Of a stretch of 64,000 nt of DNA, positions 41,830-55,032 are shown piece after piece. The stretch covers positions 434,001 to 498,000 of the forward strand of contig JAZAYU010000227.1 in assembly GCA_038501625.1 (NCBI GenBank), read 5' to 3'. Both the position numbers and the translations under genes were made by a program. Numbering within the stretch: position 1 is the first letter of the stretch; the number at the start of each line of letters is the position of its first letter. Source of the stretch: Corbicula japonica. Lineage: Eukaryota > Mollusca > Bivalvia > Venerida > Cyrenidae. Below the pieces are notes generated by a model. The model saw only the letters and a program-made list of their open reading frames with translations, had not been told where the DNA came from and searched no databases.

Positions 41830-43152
41830 GAAAGAACTGAATATTTAAGAAATTTGAGTACATAAATCAATATAATACACAATGCATTTTATATGCATGC
41901 CTTAACACATTTGCTGTTTCATTGAGGTAATATTATACATTTTCCTTATCTTAAACAACAATGAATCATCCAGTCCACCTCAAATACAAAGTTTTAAAGG
42001 TGTCTACAGTAGAACAATCTTTAATTTCTTTAGGAATGCTGTTCCATAAACAACTGCCTGAATACAGTAAACTATTTTTTATATAATTCTAAGTGTGGCA
42101 TTGGAAATGATTTTATTAAAGATTGCAGTTACTCATTATTTACACCAGTTAACGGTTCAATTCTGATCCATACCAAACGACGGCACGCAACGGCGGCGAA
42201 CATGGAACACATAATGCCGTATTTTCAGATAAACACAACTCCATGATCAGCGGCGTATGGTCCAGAGATAAAAGAATGGGTTTGCCCTTAATAAGAAAAC
42301 AATGGGCGGAACTGAAAAAGAATAAAATTTTGACAGGGAATATGCGAAAATAAAAACTGCATATCACAGAGAAAGCCAAATGCAAAACCAGGAAATATAT
42401 CATAAGGGTGATTGAACAGTATCCAAATCTCTTTATTGGCTAGTATATTGAAAACACCTATCTTACAACTGATAAAATCATTATTAAAAGGGTAATTTAA
42501 GATGCACTATAAGCATACATAAGTATCGTGGCCATCGATTTCCAAAGGACATAACTGCGCTGATTTAATGCACGGAGAGAAATTTTACAGCTGCCTCACG
42601 ACACAAAACGTTTCTGTGTTATTGGAATAAATGAAAAGAGAAATTTAAAAGCCACCGACCTCGACAAAAATGAATATATTGTTTGGTTTGATTGAGCCTG
42701 TTTACGGTTCATGGATAAGTATACAAGCGATTGCAATTGTCAGAAGTGACTGGTATTGAATATATGCTGCGTTTTTTCTTTTGAAGATAAATTGAGTTTT
42801 TGATTGACAAATTTAAATGAATGCCATTAAAGATTACAATGAGATGCATAACCTGAAACGTAACTTAATAACTCAATAGTATCAGTTACACATTTTAAAA
42901 CAATGTATTGCAAATAATCGCCGATACCCAAGGCGTCGAGGTTTTTCTAAAATCTGTTGTTAATTGAGGAAATTAAAAATAATTAAATAAATCAAATTGC
43001 ATACTATGGAATTCATATCCATATACATTTGATCTCTTTGCTTATCATTCTTAAGCAACAAATGTAATATGACAGTGACTTTTGTTTAAGATTTTATTAA
43101 TGATTTGTGTAATTTTAAAAACATAGCGACGCGATCGAATTCTTTTAATATA
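41830..43152. other. Intergenic, no gene seen
   Basis: Contains the 42640-42715 repeat partner. The 84-codon minus frame at 42149-42403 has no recognised domain. Confidence 0.45.
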
Positions 43153-43692
43153 CTGAGTGCCAATGAAAACGCAGAACTTGATTTTTGGAATATTTTTGAT
43201 GTGCGTAAAAGTTTAATAAATTGGCAAATATAGATGTGTTTTAAATCAATAAGTAACCGGTCGATGCATTAATGGTCAACTGATTTTTAAACTTTCTCTC
43301 CTACAGTAACCCCGTACAAACACAATAAATGTTTGTTTCGGCATGTAAACATGCATGAATAACCTCAAAACAAGTCAATTTGTTAACCTCAACTTACGGC
43401 CACACAAATCCCAAAATCCCATGATCAGTTTTCAAGTTTTTACTTCACACAAATGGGATAATGGCAAGCGTTTTAGACAACGGGCATATGAGGTTTTGGG
43501 CATGATCCAAGGAGGGATGTCTCGACATGAAATCGCTCGACAGATGCATTGTTCACTGTCGACAATTACCCTTGGCGGAACGACTACTTTTTGATTTTAA
43601 AACACATCTTCCTTTAGAAATTTTTGAAACTTTTACACACATCAAAAATATTCCAAAAAAATAAAAGAGTTGCGTTTTTCTGTGTCATTAGC
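43153..43692 (+). mobile_element. Tc1/mariner-like remnant
   Basis: Imperfect inverted repeats of about 60 bp (both containing TTTTTGGAATATTTTTGATG) bound a 540 bp element flanked by TA (43151-43152 and 43693-43694). It is far too short for a full transposase of about 340 residues, so it is internally deleted. Confidence 0.75.
43437..43594 (+). pseudogene. Tc1-like transposase N-terminal helix-turn-helix fragment
   Basis: The frame within the remnant reads RQRAYEVLGMIQGGMSRHEI then ARQMHCSLSTIT. This is the pattern of the first helix-turn-helix of Tc1-like transposases, which binds the terminal repeats. The DDE catalytic domain is absent and the frame ends 23 bases before the right inverted repeat. 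Confidence 0.6.
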
Positions 43693-43694
43693 TA

Positions 43695-44555
43695 TTTATG
43701 TTGAATTGTTTGTGTGTATGTCTTTTTCTATGAAAAATTGTCGAATTGTGTAATTGGACTGCAACTAATTCCAGTGTCATCCTGAACATGTATGAGACCC
43801 AGACGGTAAATGAGATTATAAAACCTCGTTAAAAGCACAATTTGAAAAATGCTTTACTACTGATCGATGCAAGGCTCTTCCTGTTTAAATTTTGTATAGT
43901 CGTATGTTTTATAAGGAGATAATTTTTCTTATTTTAGATATATCTTAACCAATTGATTTTTTTTCCTCGAATTTAGATTAACCTCATTTTTAATTATCAT
44001 ACAGAAAGCGGGAAAAGAAAGTGAAGATATCGTTAAGTAAAAGCTTTTAAAGATTGGATATGACAAGAAAAGTGAAATGATAAAAATGCAAAACATACTG
44101 AACATACTAAAACTCAAAACATTAAAATTATCAATGTAGATCGTTTTGCCGGTATAAAGCTTGCATGTTTTGACGCTAGTACAGGTTCGTACAAGTGATT
44201 TAATCAAATAGCCTACAAACAATATTGCTATTTTCTAAAAAAGCTATAAACGTGTTGACATCATAAATATCCGTCGAACTTTGTGCACATTACATAGAGA
44301 AGATCTATCTAAGGAGTCAATGCAGTGAAGCAGTCTAACAATCCGGGATATGCGATCCCGCATTTTATCAGTGATTATATTTTCATGGTTTTAACCTTCG
44401 TATAAAGATACTGTCTAAGACTTTAAAGAAATGATTTAATAAATTATTGTAATAATGAAATAATTACGAATCTCTCAGGATATGTTATCCGAATAAAAGA
44501 TATAACAGGCGGTGGCGGTGAGCTATGTATACAGAAAGACGAAAGCGAGTCTTTA
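43695..44555. other. Intergenic, no gene seen
   Basis: AT-rich; a 97-codon minus frame lacks domains. Confidence 0.5.
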
Positions 44556-44661
44556 AGTGTGTGTGTATGTGTGTGTGCGCGCGTGTGTGTGTGCGTGTGT
44601 GTGTGTGTGTGCGTGTGCGTGCGTGCGTGCGTGCGTGTATGTGCGCGTGTGTGTGTGTGTG
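44556..44661 (+). repeat. (GT)n/(GC)n microsatellite
   Basis: About 105 bp of alternating purine-pyrimidine TGTG/TGCG sequence. His/Thr- and Val/Cys-rich frames on the two strands are artefacts. Confidence 0.9.
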
Positions 44662-45491
44662 GTTATTAATTCGTGTAATACATAACATACTAGAAAAAAT
44701 TGTCAAAGCTACATAGTGATTTGTTTCTTTGATATTCTGAGTGATGGAATTTACTATACAAACACGTATTTTAACCAACGTCCCACGAATGCATACATGT
44801 GATCGCAAGAGAATAACAAATAGGATGTTAGTTTCTCCAAAATCTTAAATTTCTTCTTTCAAACTGGACATTTTACGGATAATAAATAAAGCAAATCCTT
44901 TTTTTTGTGTTTTAGTGTAGTATACAAAAAAAACATCATTTTTTACATGTAAGATACTCCAATGAAAAAGAATAATTTTACAACATGTATGCAATGCCAT
45001 ATTGGGAAACCAAGAATTCATGTTAAAAAGCTTCCAATTTCTTAAATGCTAACTTACCAAATTACTGGATTATTTTATTTTATGATAAATTGAAATTGAT
45101 GATTTTTAATTTACTTGCATTTTAAAATTTCATCGTTGAGACGGAGAGAGCGGACGTTAATTTTGTATAAAAGTTATTTGTTGTCACTTCTGCTACGGCC
45201 GTAGTCTCAGATCAGTCAATGCTTCTAGACATTCTGATAAGTGTCTATACCGATAGTAATACTGCAAAACAATACATTGCCTCAGATAAAAAACTGGGTC
45301 GGATTGAACTTATGGCAAATCAAATGGGATAAGAATTAAATTGGTCAAATTATGACCTTTACATATTATGTTTACCTGTCATTGTATGTATTGCATTGTC
45401 GGTAATTAAAACAACGTGTGATAAATATTGACTAGCTCTAAGCGTATTTATAATATTCGCTTTTACAAAACTGATTGATTTTCTCCATTTC

Positions 45492-45700
45492 TTAATCCAT
45501 CATATTTCTGAACCTGAAGGTGCTAAAGATTTCTAGATTACATGGTTTATCAGATACAGGCAATTTGATCTCTATTAACGTAAACACATTTGATAGAGCA
45601 ATGTGAGTTACCCCACAATGAACTTTGTGTGACCCCAATGCAGCCTGTATTCGTGATACACTGAAATCAATTTCCACAAATCCCTTTGTTCTTGGAGCTA
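45492..45700 (-). CDS. Weak exon candidate, unknown protein
   Basis: The minus strand has an acceptor-like TTTTGACCTTCGCTTAG followed by about 68 codons to a stop, including GFVEIDFSVSRIQAALGS and VTHIALSNVFTLIEI. The composition looks protein-like, but I recognise no family and no neighbouring exon. Confidence 0.2.
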
Positions 45701-45722
45701 AGCGAAGGTCAAAACAGAACAA

Positions 45723-47966
45723 ATGACGAGTTTACATACCGGAGCCTGTCTAGTGCTCACGAACTGTCCTGAAAGATTGTTTGCTAAAAGTTTTCTAACT
45801 ATATGAGGATGTTGTTATGCAGAAAAAGAAGATGAACTGTAACTGTAAGTAAATCTTGTTGTTAATGCAGATTGATTATCAGTAAAAATTTATTGTATGA
45901 TCATATTTACGTTTTCTCGTCACATTTGATTTTACATCTTATATGCTAACCTTATAAAAATCGACATACATTCAAAAACACTATTTAAGCATTTAACCTG
46001 ATTGGATTTTTATATTGATGACGAACTTCCTAAAAAATACTCAAAATGTAAGAATTGGGATTATAGTATACTAGTCTTCACGCCTATACAGTCTGATTAG
46101 GGTTTACATGGTTAGCCATTCATTCAGAAAAACATTTTATTGTGTCTAGTAAACGCTCTATATACATTTGTATTTCTCAGACCATGTTAATGTGCAATTT
46201 TAGCAGGATTTACGTTTATTACAGAGAATTCTAGCTCGGTTTATCATGCTTTGTCACCTAAATGTAGCCACATGTTATGATAGCTTAGGTACATACAACA
46301 TACTGGGAAAATTCTGTCTGGCAGTGAAATTAAAGACATCAGAAATGTGAGTTTAATACGGGTCAGGTATTTTATTTAACCTGATGGTAAATGCTATGTT
46401 CTTCGAAGAATTGCGGATATATTATTTTTAGCATGATCGGATATATTTTGTTGTTTTTGATTCCTTACAAACAATATTTTCGGTGAGATGATCTTTGAAA
46501 AATAGTTTGTATATGATTAAAGCGCTAAGGTGGATTAAATCATGCAATCAGTCCACTATAATGAAAATGCTGTCGTTATATACATTCGTCAAAAGTTCTA
46601 AGTGCACACTTTTAATGTTGAATATCTCAAAGTAAAATTATCATAATTAAAAATTTAAAAAAAAATTGACATAATGTTAAATATAATCAAACAATAAAAA
46701 TTATATGAAAACTGTGCATTTGTTTTACGTAGTACGTCATCTACGTCGGCATACGTTATTTAAGCCTAATCCCCGTGCGGCAATCGAAATGGAACTTTTT
46801 ACATTCGATTTTGTCTTCCGCATGTTTACCGACACCGGACAATCTAAAAGCACACACCAAAGTTTTATAACTATGGAACGTTTGACGACTGTTAGCAACG
46901 AAAGTGCCGTCAAAATCTTTTAACTGGCACTACTTTTAATTTGTTATAAAACATCCTGATGTTATTCGTAAATGAAAAATAAATGCCTCATTTTTGCATA
47001 TTTTATCATATTAATAAGAAAAAATTCAAATGAAATTATTTTCAAGATTGATAACGTTGCTTACGTTGAACGTTGACGTTACTCTCTTACGTCATTAAAT
47101 ATTTATGCAAAATAACGTAAAAACGAAAATTTGAGAATTGCATTTAATCGAAAATCATGATTATTCGGACAAAATACTGTCCGAATTACCGGTCTGTTTT
47201 ACTGAAATTAATACTCTTTTCTTTTGAAAAGGCTCATACACATCTATCATAGAGAACTGCATCGTCCCAAAATCGCTAGACCACTAAACAACTTTTGGCG
47301 AAAACCAATGTGAGGAAAATAGAATTTTCTCCTTGACATCCACGTTATCACTTTATGGATAAAATAGGGAAGAGCGTGTTCGCTCATCGTCCCAATCAGA
47401 CCATAGAGAAGCTACAGGAAATTTATTTAAGTGCAATGAAAAGACAAACCACAACATTTCCTTGAGACTTACATCAAATTTTGATGCTAAAAAGACGAAA
47501 ACATGACCACAACTTATAGCGGATGCAATGATTATTTACTTGAGAATTGCAATATGTGTACCAGTGAGCTGAACATGTTCTTATTTTTTAATTGCGCTAA
47601 GCAGATTCCAGTTTGTTTGTGTGGGTTAATAGGATATCGATACTCATTCATTATAATTGGTAATATTTTGAAAGATTCTATCAAATAGTTCGGAAAATCA
47701 ACATTTATTAAGTGTGCACTTATAACGTTTGACTAGTGTATACTATTCGTTATATGAACGTGTTTGAAATTAAGTAGGCTAAGAAAAATTTACTTCCTTT
47801 TTTTTGCCTTATCGAAAACTAAGGAATATGATATAGTTTATCGTTTTATTCAGAGTCATCGTTATCATCGAAACCTTAGTCCGGCGGTCATTTATTTGAC
47901 ATTAAAATTAAAGTTCACTTAATGCTTAATAAGAAATTGTTCTGCAATAGACTGGACAATTCCAGT
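45723..47966. other. Intergenic, no gene seen
   Basis: Frames of about 60-75 codons only (46705-46923, 47503-47688). Confidence 0.5.
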
Positions 47967-47968
47967 TA

Positions 47969-48165
47969 CTGTCAAATCATTTTATTTCGCGCGGGTTTAA
48001 TTTTCGCTTATTTCGCTCTACGGCAAGAGCGCGAAATTCAACACCAGCAAAAAACCAGGGTTTCTTTATAGGAAAACACAGTTGCGCAAATTCATTTCCC
48101 CGCGAATATGTTATTTACGGGTTTTGCGCGAAAATTCGTGCCCGCGAAATTAAATGATACTACAG
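47969..48165. mobile_element. TA-flanked MITE, copy 2
   Basis: About 197 bp between TA dinucleotides. The ends TACTGTCAAATCATTTTATT and GATACTACAGTA match copy 1, and much of the interior does too (GCGCGGGTTTAATTTTCGC, CACAGTTGCGC, GCGCGAAAATTCGT). Confidence 0.75.
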
Positions 48166-48167
48166 TA

Positions 48168-50645
48168 TCACGTATACTGTCATTTAATTTCTTCTTATTA
48201 ATCACGCAAAGTTGCAATAATATTCAAACACTTGAATTGCAAAATCAAATTCGGTGATGCTTTCAGAAACAGCCCTGTCTTTATTATCTAGCCTGTGAGA
48301 ATATTCCAGTTAATTGTTGTTGGAAAATTGTAGGATTAATGATAATCATATCACCCACGTGCGAACACTTTACCTGCACCCAGTCTGCTGGATTTTATCA
48401 CAAGCATCATCCGCGTAATTATCAATCCATGATATGTTATTTTAGCTACTCTGTCCAAATGGTATAAGAAATGAAAGAACGTTTTCTTTCATTTTAAGAC
48501 TTGCATTACAAGAAATAACACATATGATTATAATGTCATAAAAATTCACAGGTCAATACAATTCACATTCGGCAGATTTTATAAAAAATTATTTAAAGCG
48601 GATATCATGTTTCGGTCAACAATATTACAAATAAAAACATCTTGAATAAAGTATTTGTTTACAAAATGTTCGACACCTAATAGATATAAAAGCTAAGAAT
48701 TTAGTCATAATAACTTGTAATTTCATAGGAAAAATGCATCATATAAGATGTACATCAAAACACTTAATTTCTGCGCCTTCCTTTAGAACATTCTTATATA
48801 AAAAAAGTTAACAACATCGCTCAAGGGGTTGGTACACTAAGGTCGGGACTTTTTAATCTGGACTAAATATCGACAAAAATAAGAAACAATCATACTATCA
48901 CTTAAATTTTGCTTATAATTAGGGAATACATGTATATATTATCTTAAATATATGTATCTTACTTGGTGCAAAACAAGCTTGTACAATTAATTGGCAGTAT
49001 AACGTTTGATCAAAGAAGTCATTTTCGGCCAGGATTATAATACAAATTTTTATCGCGCATACTTGTAATTTATATCCATATGGGAAACGTGACTAGAACC
49101 GATATTATTCTTTCGTCATTATGTGGTCAGTTACATGTATTACAGTCGCGAGTCCCTTATCACGTCATCAATCTCTAAACGACGATGGAGCTTGGATAAT
49201 ACTTGAGAAAAGTCCTGTAGACGAAAAATGAAAAACAATAAGTAAGGAGTCGACATATACATGTACTCATTTTAATGCATTTTTGTATCTCCTATTATAT
49301 ATTATTGCAAAGCCCGTACACCCTTGAACGATTTGCCTAATGAGCCTTTACAAATAATATTCGCTAAAATATTAGTGTTTACTTTACCACACTGAAAGAT
49401 AGACAATATTAGAATTAATAAGATAATAAACAAAATAATAATAACATATTTTGGATTAAAACTATGCAACATTATTCAGATGAAAATACTTTGTCTTTGG
49501 TAAATTAGAACGCAAATTATAATAAGGCAAATAGTGTAGGCTATTCGAATTAGTTCTACACTGTTATATGAATAGGAGTATGCTTATCGGCATCATTAAT
49601 TGGTCTGAATGAAATAAAGTCTTAAATCTCTCACTCCTCAGGGGAAGATTACATTAAATGACCAACAAATCGCATGCTAATTGATGAAGTTATTTGTTAT
49701 CATTCCAAGGTAACGTAGTTCAGCAGTTATGTACTTTACACAGTTATTCCGACTTATTTTTACTATCAGCATGAGACCAATTAGGGGGCTCAAAACTTCT
49801 CGCTGAAGTATGGCTTTTTACCGATGTTAATGATAATTTTACTTATCAGTCCATTACTACAGTAATTTGCAGAACTACTATTTTTCTGAGATAGCATTTT
49901 GAAGTTAACAATTTCATGTATTGAAAATCGATTATGACAGTCTCTAAAATGTTATTATAACATATAATTATGTTTAATTCTTGATTATGCTGATGTGATT
50001 TTGTTTGTTCTTGTTTATTATAACTTGTTATTGTATGAAGATAAATAGGTAACAGTAAGCGCCAGGAAAGTTTTGATGCAAAACCGTTAAAGATTGTTAT
50101 GCTTTACTGGTAATTTAAGCTGTGCAAAAAGTTATTATTCAACTTAATCAGTTTAATCAACATACAAGATCAGAAGGACCTAGAAATTAAATGTACATGT
50201 ACCAGTTATTATGTTACGGTTATTATACAGATCTAAGAAAGTTTAGGTGTACTTCAAATTTGTTAAAATACCATTTCGACACATGGCTCCTACACATTTC
50301 ATAAATTTAAGCACTGCAGTCCTCATACACAAATCATTCGACGGTCATTGAAACACCATAAACGCCAGATTAGATCGGGTCAGTGGAGTTATTATAACAT
50401 ATCACATAGAGAAAAACAGTGCTGCTGGAGATAAAATCTTTCAGACCTGAGAAAACTTGAACATTGTACAAATCTCTTGTCTGTCGGAAGTATAAACATG
50501 TGTTGCCAAGAAGTGAAATAATAATTTTCAAAAACCGGTACATTTTTTTTTTTTTCAGAAATTTTAATTCGCTTATAAAAAGCAGTAACGCAATCACGAT
50601 TGAAAATACAACTTTTACTAATCCTAACCCTGCTGCTGTGATTTA
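48168..50645. other. Intergenic, no gene seen
   Basis: AT-rich; nothing supportable. Confidence 0.5.
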
Positions 50646-51125
50646 CAACAACAACAACAACAACAACTACTACTACTACTACTACTACTACTACTGCTGC
50701 TGGTTGTCTTTCTCCACCTACTGCTACTACTGCGCCTATTACTTTTATAACAAAACAACAACGGTATCAGCAACATCAACAACAATGACACCTACTGCAA
50801 CAACAACAACTACTACTACTACTTCTATCTACTACCTACTGCTACTTCTACTAGTACTACTTCTGACACTACTTTCAATACGACAAATGCTACATGTACT
50901 TCTACAACAACAATGACAACAACAACAAAACCTACTGCTGCTGCTGCTTTTTACTTAACAAAAAAAGGACAGCAGCAGCAACAACAATAACATCAACAGC
51001 AACAACAAAAAAATAACTTATACTTAAACTATTACTACAACTACTACGTCTTCTCCTACTACTATCAATACAACAACTGCTTCATGTAATACTTTAACTT
51101 CAACTACTGCAGCTGCTTTATAAAA
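50646..51125 (+). repeat. Long (ACA/ACT)n trinucleotide tract
   Basis: About 480 bp dominated by AAC, ACT, TGC and CAA triplets with interruptions. A 150-codon frame across it (Asn/Tyr/Thr/Leu runs) is a by-product. Confidence 0.85.
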
Positions 51126-52052
51126 CTATCCTGACCGCGGTCTTGATGTTTCTATTTCAATTAAAAGTAATTGATATATCTAATAATTTCATTATATTAT
51201 TTTAATGTTAGAGGGGTTGGCATGAATTGTATTTGTATTTACATACTATTAAGTCCGTATATTGAAATATCAATTATAATTCTACTGTTTTATAAGATTG
51301 TTTTGTAAACAAATACATGTAATTTGTTTAATTTCTCCACAGTTCGAAAGAATATCAAAGCGTTTTACCTAAGTCATATTAATCTTTTCAATTAACATTT
51401 TACTAGTAAGCTAACAAAGTCATTTATAGAATATACCTATATGCCAAATTTTAACCATACACTTTTCAAATCAGAATTTTGCGAATTAGGTGCAATTTAA
51501 TTTTTTCAAATCAGAAACACACAATTGCACGAAAACAACCATATTATACTTTTTAACGTTATTAATGTTAAGTTTGAAATGTGTTATCGTTTGGTGACTA
51601 AAAGCTGCTAAATCGTGTTAATATCAAATTGACAAAGAACATATTTGCAAGTAACCATGATGAACTTGTCCGGAGTTTATAATGGTTAATTTTGATGAAC
51701 TCTTGAACCGTTAAATCTTTCCACGAAAACCAGAAAATCGAAGAAAAGAACCCATAGACTTATCGTTGAATAGCACCCACATTAGAACTCGACTAGCTAA
51801 CTTTTTTTGGATTTTATCGTATTTGCTTGAACATTAATTTTAAGTCGTTTCTATGCTGTGATAATAATAAGGATTGATATATGAAATCAAGGAAGCCCAT
51901 AATGACAAAAGTAATTGATTTGATGATTTACAATGTAAAACATTAAGAAATGAGAGAAAAAAATGAAAATCAGTTAAAATTATCAGTTATATGTGAATAA
52001 TATATCATCCTCTTTTATGCGTATATTATAGAAGTGCATATTATATATTGTG

Positions 52053-52250
52053 GTATTATTTAATTTCGCAGTGCTTTATTTTCGACGCCGACGACAAATT
52101 TACGCTGAAATAAATTCGTTTCGCGTAGTAGTATTATCTACATAGTACATGATTAAGATATTATGTGTTAATATTCGCTGCTATTTTTTGCGCAAAATTC
52201 CAAGCGCGAAATACGCGACTTTTAAACCCACGCGAAGAACAATGAAAATA
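52053..52250. mobile_element. MITE copy in right arm
   Basis: GTGGTATTATTTAATTTCGC and CGCGAAATACGCGACTTTTA resemble the MITE ends and interior. It is more decayed than the copy at 47969. Confidence 0.45.
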
Positions 52251-53326
52251 TTCAGGGTCGTACAAAATGTGTTACTCGGCTCTAGACAAATTATAATTTA
52301 CATTAAAAATCGCAGCTGGAACTTTATAACGAAAGATTAAAGTAGTGTAATATGCAAATAACGAGCGGCCACACATAAAAGACACAGCTTCCCTACACAT
52401 CATTCAACATTATTTTGGTAAGTGTATAAAGATTAACTGATAGGAGCAGTTTATAGTACCATGCAGTACATGATCAGAAAGACCCGCGCTAGGCAAATAT
52501 ACATGAAGTACTTTCAACTAATAAAAATCTGTTTTAATTAGTTTTATGTTGTAAAATTGTTTTAGGGTTTGCAAAATGGAGTGACAGTACAAACAAAATG
52601 AGAAAAGGCAAAGCTGAACCAACATCAGTTCATGTCGTCATGAATCAAGGTATTATATCGCTTTTTTATGTTTTTGTAAACTTGACAAATAATACCATAT
52701 GTATCTTATTAAATGAAAAGACCATTCGGCTTACTTTACCATGTACAGCTGCGAAGAGAAGAACAACAAGTCCAGTACATAATTATGATAGTATTGATGT
52801 GAATCTTATTTTGATGAAATGTTAACAATAATAACGAAGTAAAACAGTAATTTCAAAACGACTTGCGCTTACCCTGTACATTAAACAATGTTTTATAAAT
52901 TTGTTTCTTGATTGATTGATGCAGTTAACTTCTGTTCTGGAATCTCGTTTAGTAGGTTTCCTCGAAGGGAACTATAGGTTAAGCTCCCCGTGTGTCTCCA
53001 CGTCCGCAACAAATCCTGCATTAATTAGTAATACGTAAAAAATTGCGTCTTCACCGTTATTAAATGATATAAAATCGCTCCAAATGATTCACGATGAATG
53101 TTTGATAAATATCAAAATGAATCCACTTTGTTACCGAACAGAACAGAATAAATGTAAATCGTTCTCTACAGAGGCATTTATTCAACTATTTCGAGTCAGG
53201 TTTTAACTAGTATATTGTTCCATGCGATCTTGGCTAAAAAACCATTTTGATAGTATATATTATTTATTTCCTCAAATATTATAAAGATAACACATTGCAG
53301 CGAGTTAAATGATTAACTTTTTTCAG

Positions 53327-53419
53327 GTTGATTGTTGGGCATACCCACCGGGATGTAGAGATTCTGGTTTTAATAAAACGGAAGATATTCTACGTGGAAG
53401 TGACGCTGGTACTTCTTAA
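53327..53419 (+). pseudogene. Right-arm copy of the candidate exon, broken
   Basis: The acceptor AACTTTTTTCAG precedes WAYPPGCRDSGF, as in the left arm (36209-36347, minus). A 7 bp difference after the acceptor and a later indel give a premature TAA. Confidence 0.25.
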
Positions 53420-54589
53420 ATTGCTGCGCGAATACCATCAGCAAAACAACTCAGAGGTCAAAAGGACATAAAGAAAACAACCAATAAACGAATACAAAAT
53501 GAACTTACGACAGACAATGTAAAAGATTACAGTGTGCTAGGGGCAATTTTATTGGAACTTTACACCCTAATATTATATTACCATCGTTACTTAAATTAAA
53601 TTTAGAAGTTTAAGAACGTCATCGTTAAACTGGTGGAATAGATACTTGACATAATATTACAAGAAATGTAACAGTTTTCTTAAGTGGAAGAACGAATGGA
53701 AGAATGAATATAATTGCATAGGTCTACTTGAAGAAATGTAATAAGCTGAGGGTACAATGAAGCTGGGTTTGTACTGCTTAAAAGTTAGTTCGATTCTCGC
53801 ATGATGGGTTTGTGCAGAATATGTCATGCTCATAAATATTGTTTGACCCTTAATTATTAATATGGACTAGTTTCATGAACATATATTGAGCAAATACTAA
53901 TTGAGTGACAATTAATATTTTGTTCTGTATTTATTTATTATTAAAATGTCTTTTGGGAAAGTTATAGGAATGACATGATTCTGTAAAACGCATGGCTTTA
54001 AGTCTACTTAAAGAAGTTTTATAAGCGTAATCTTTATTTATGGAAAAATAGTTTAAGTAAACAAGTATGATCATACAAATGAATATTTTACAGACTTGTA
54101 GTCTTGTAGTTCTTCAAATTAATGAACCATTAAATTTATGTTTTGTCCTTATTAAAATTAGATAAATGATGTAGATTTCTTAGATTTATTTATTTTAATG
54201 TTTTTTTTAATTATTTGATACTTTTACTAACAAATAAGCAATAAGCGCCATATTTTATATCATGTCCGTGAATGATATGTTTGCACCTACAATTTTACCA
54301 AGATGTTTTCAGCTATGCTTGCTAAGTTATGCAATAACTTGTTTCAACCTATCTGTTTCATGACTACACACAAAGGCTATATGTTTATGTTAGACCTTAA
54401 CTGAGTCTTCTCATCGACAATTATTGAACGTAAAGCCAAGCAAATACATTGTTATGCTCATAATTTATGTTTGAACGACCAAAATTGTTCAACTTTTAAT
54501 GATCTTACGACGTTGCTCCATAATTTATATTAATTTTATATTTTTAATTGAAATGTTTGCTAAAAATAGGTTCTGCACCAACATTTCGG

Positions 54590-54960
54590 TAAAGTTTCCA
54601 GCTGAAATGTCAGCTGGAAAGTGCAATAAACTTTTTGCACCAGCATGTATTTCGATAAATTTTCTGGCAGAAATTTCTGCTGGAAAGTTCAAGGCATGTT
54701 CTCCACCATCATTTGTTTCGGTAAAATTTCCAGCAGAAATTTCTGCTAGAAATATAAAGTTTAGAAGATATTGCAATTTGAACAGATACTACTGCTACAT
54801 AAGTTGAAATTGTAGAAAATTCCTAGTAATCGCGGCAAAGTTTAAAAGACTGTTAACTATTGATATTTCTAGCAGAAATTTCAGCTGGTAAAAGACCTAA
54901 AGTCATGCTGTTGAAGAAAGTTTCTTGAGTTTTCTAGCAGAAATTTCAGCTGGAAATAGT
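54590..54960. repeat. Palindrome ladder (right)
   Basis: Three units with cores near 54597, 54661 and 54726, plus outlying half-units near 54868 and 54935. They correspond to the four-unit ladder in the left arm. Confidence 0.8.
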
Positions 54961-55032
54961 CTCCAACAAAACTGATCTCAAAAGGGAAAAAAAGATTTTC
55001 CCTTTTTATTTTGGACTGCAATAATAATTCTG

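Larger units (their letters stand above)
51327..55032 (-). repeat. Right arm of the large inverted duplication
   Basis: Matches 34338-38543 in reverse complement. It shares the MITE, an old R1-like block (near 52345-52390) and the palindrome ladder, so these predate the duplication. Confidence 0.85.

Noticed and set aside
44485..44808. His/Thr-rich and Val/Cys-rich frames
   Set aside because: Translation of a GT/GC microsatellite.
50464..50916. 150-codon frame with Asn, Tyr, Thr and Leu runs
   Set aside because: Trinucleotide low-complexity sequence.
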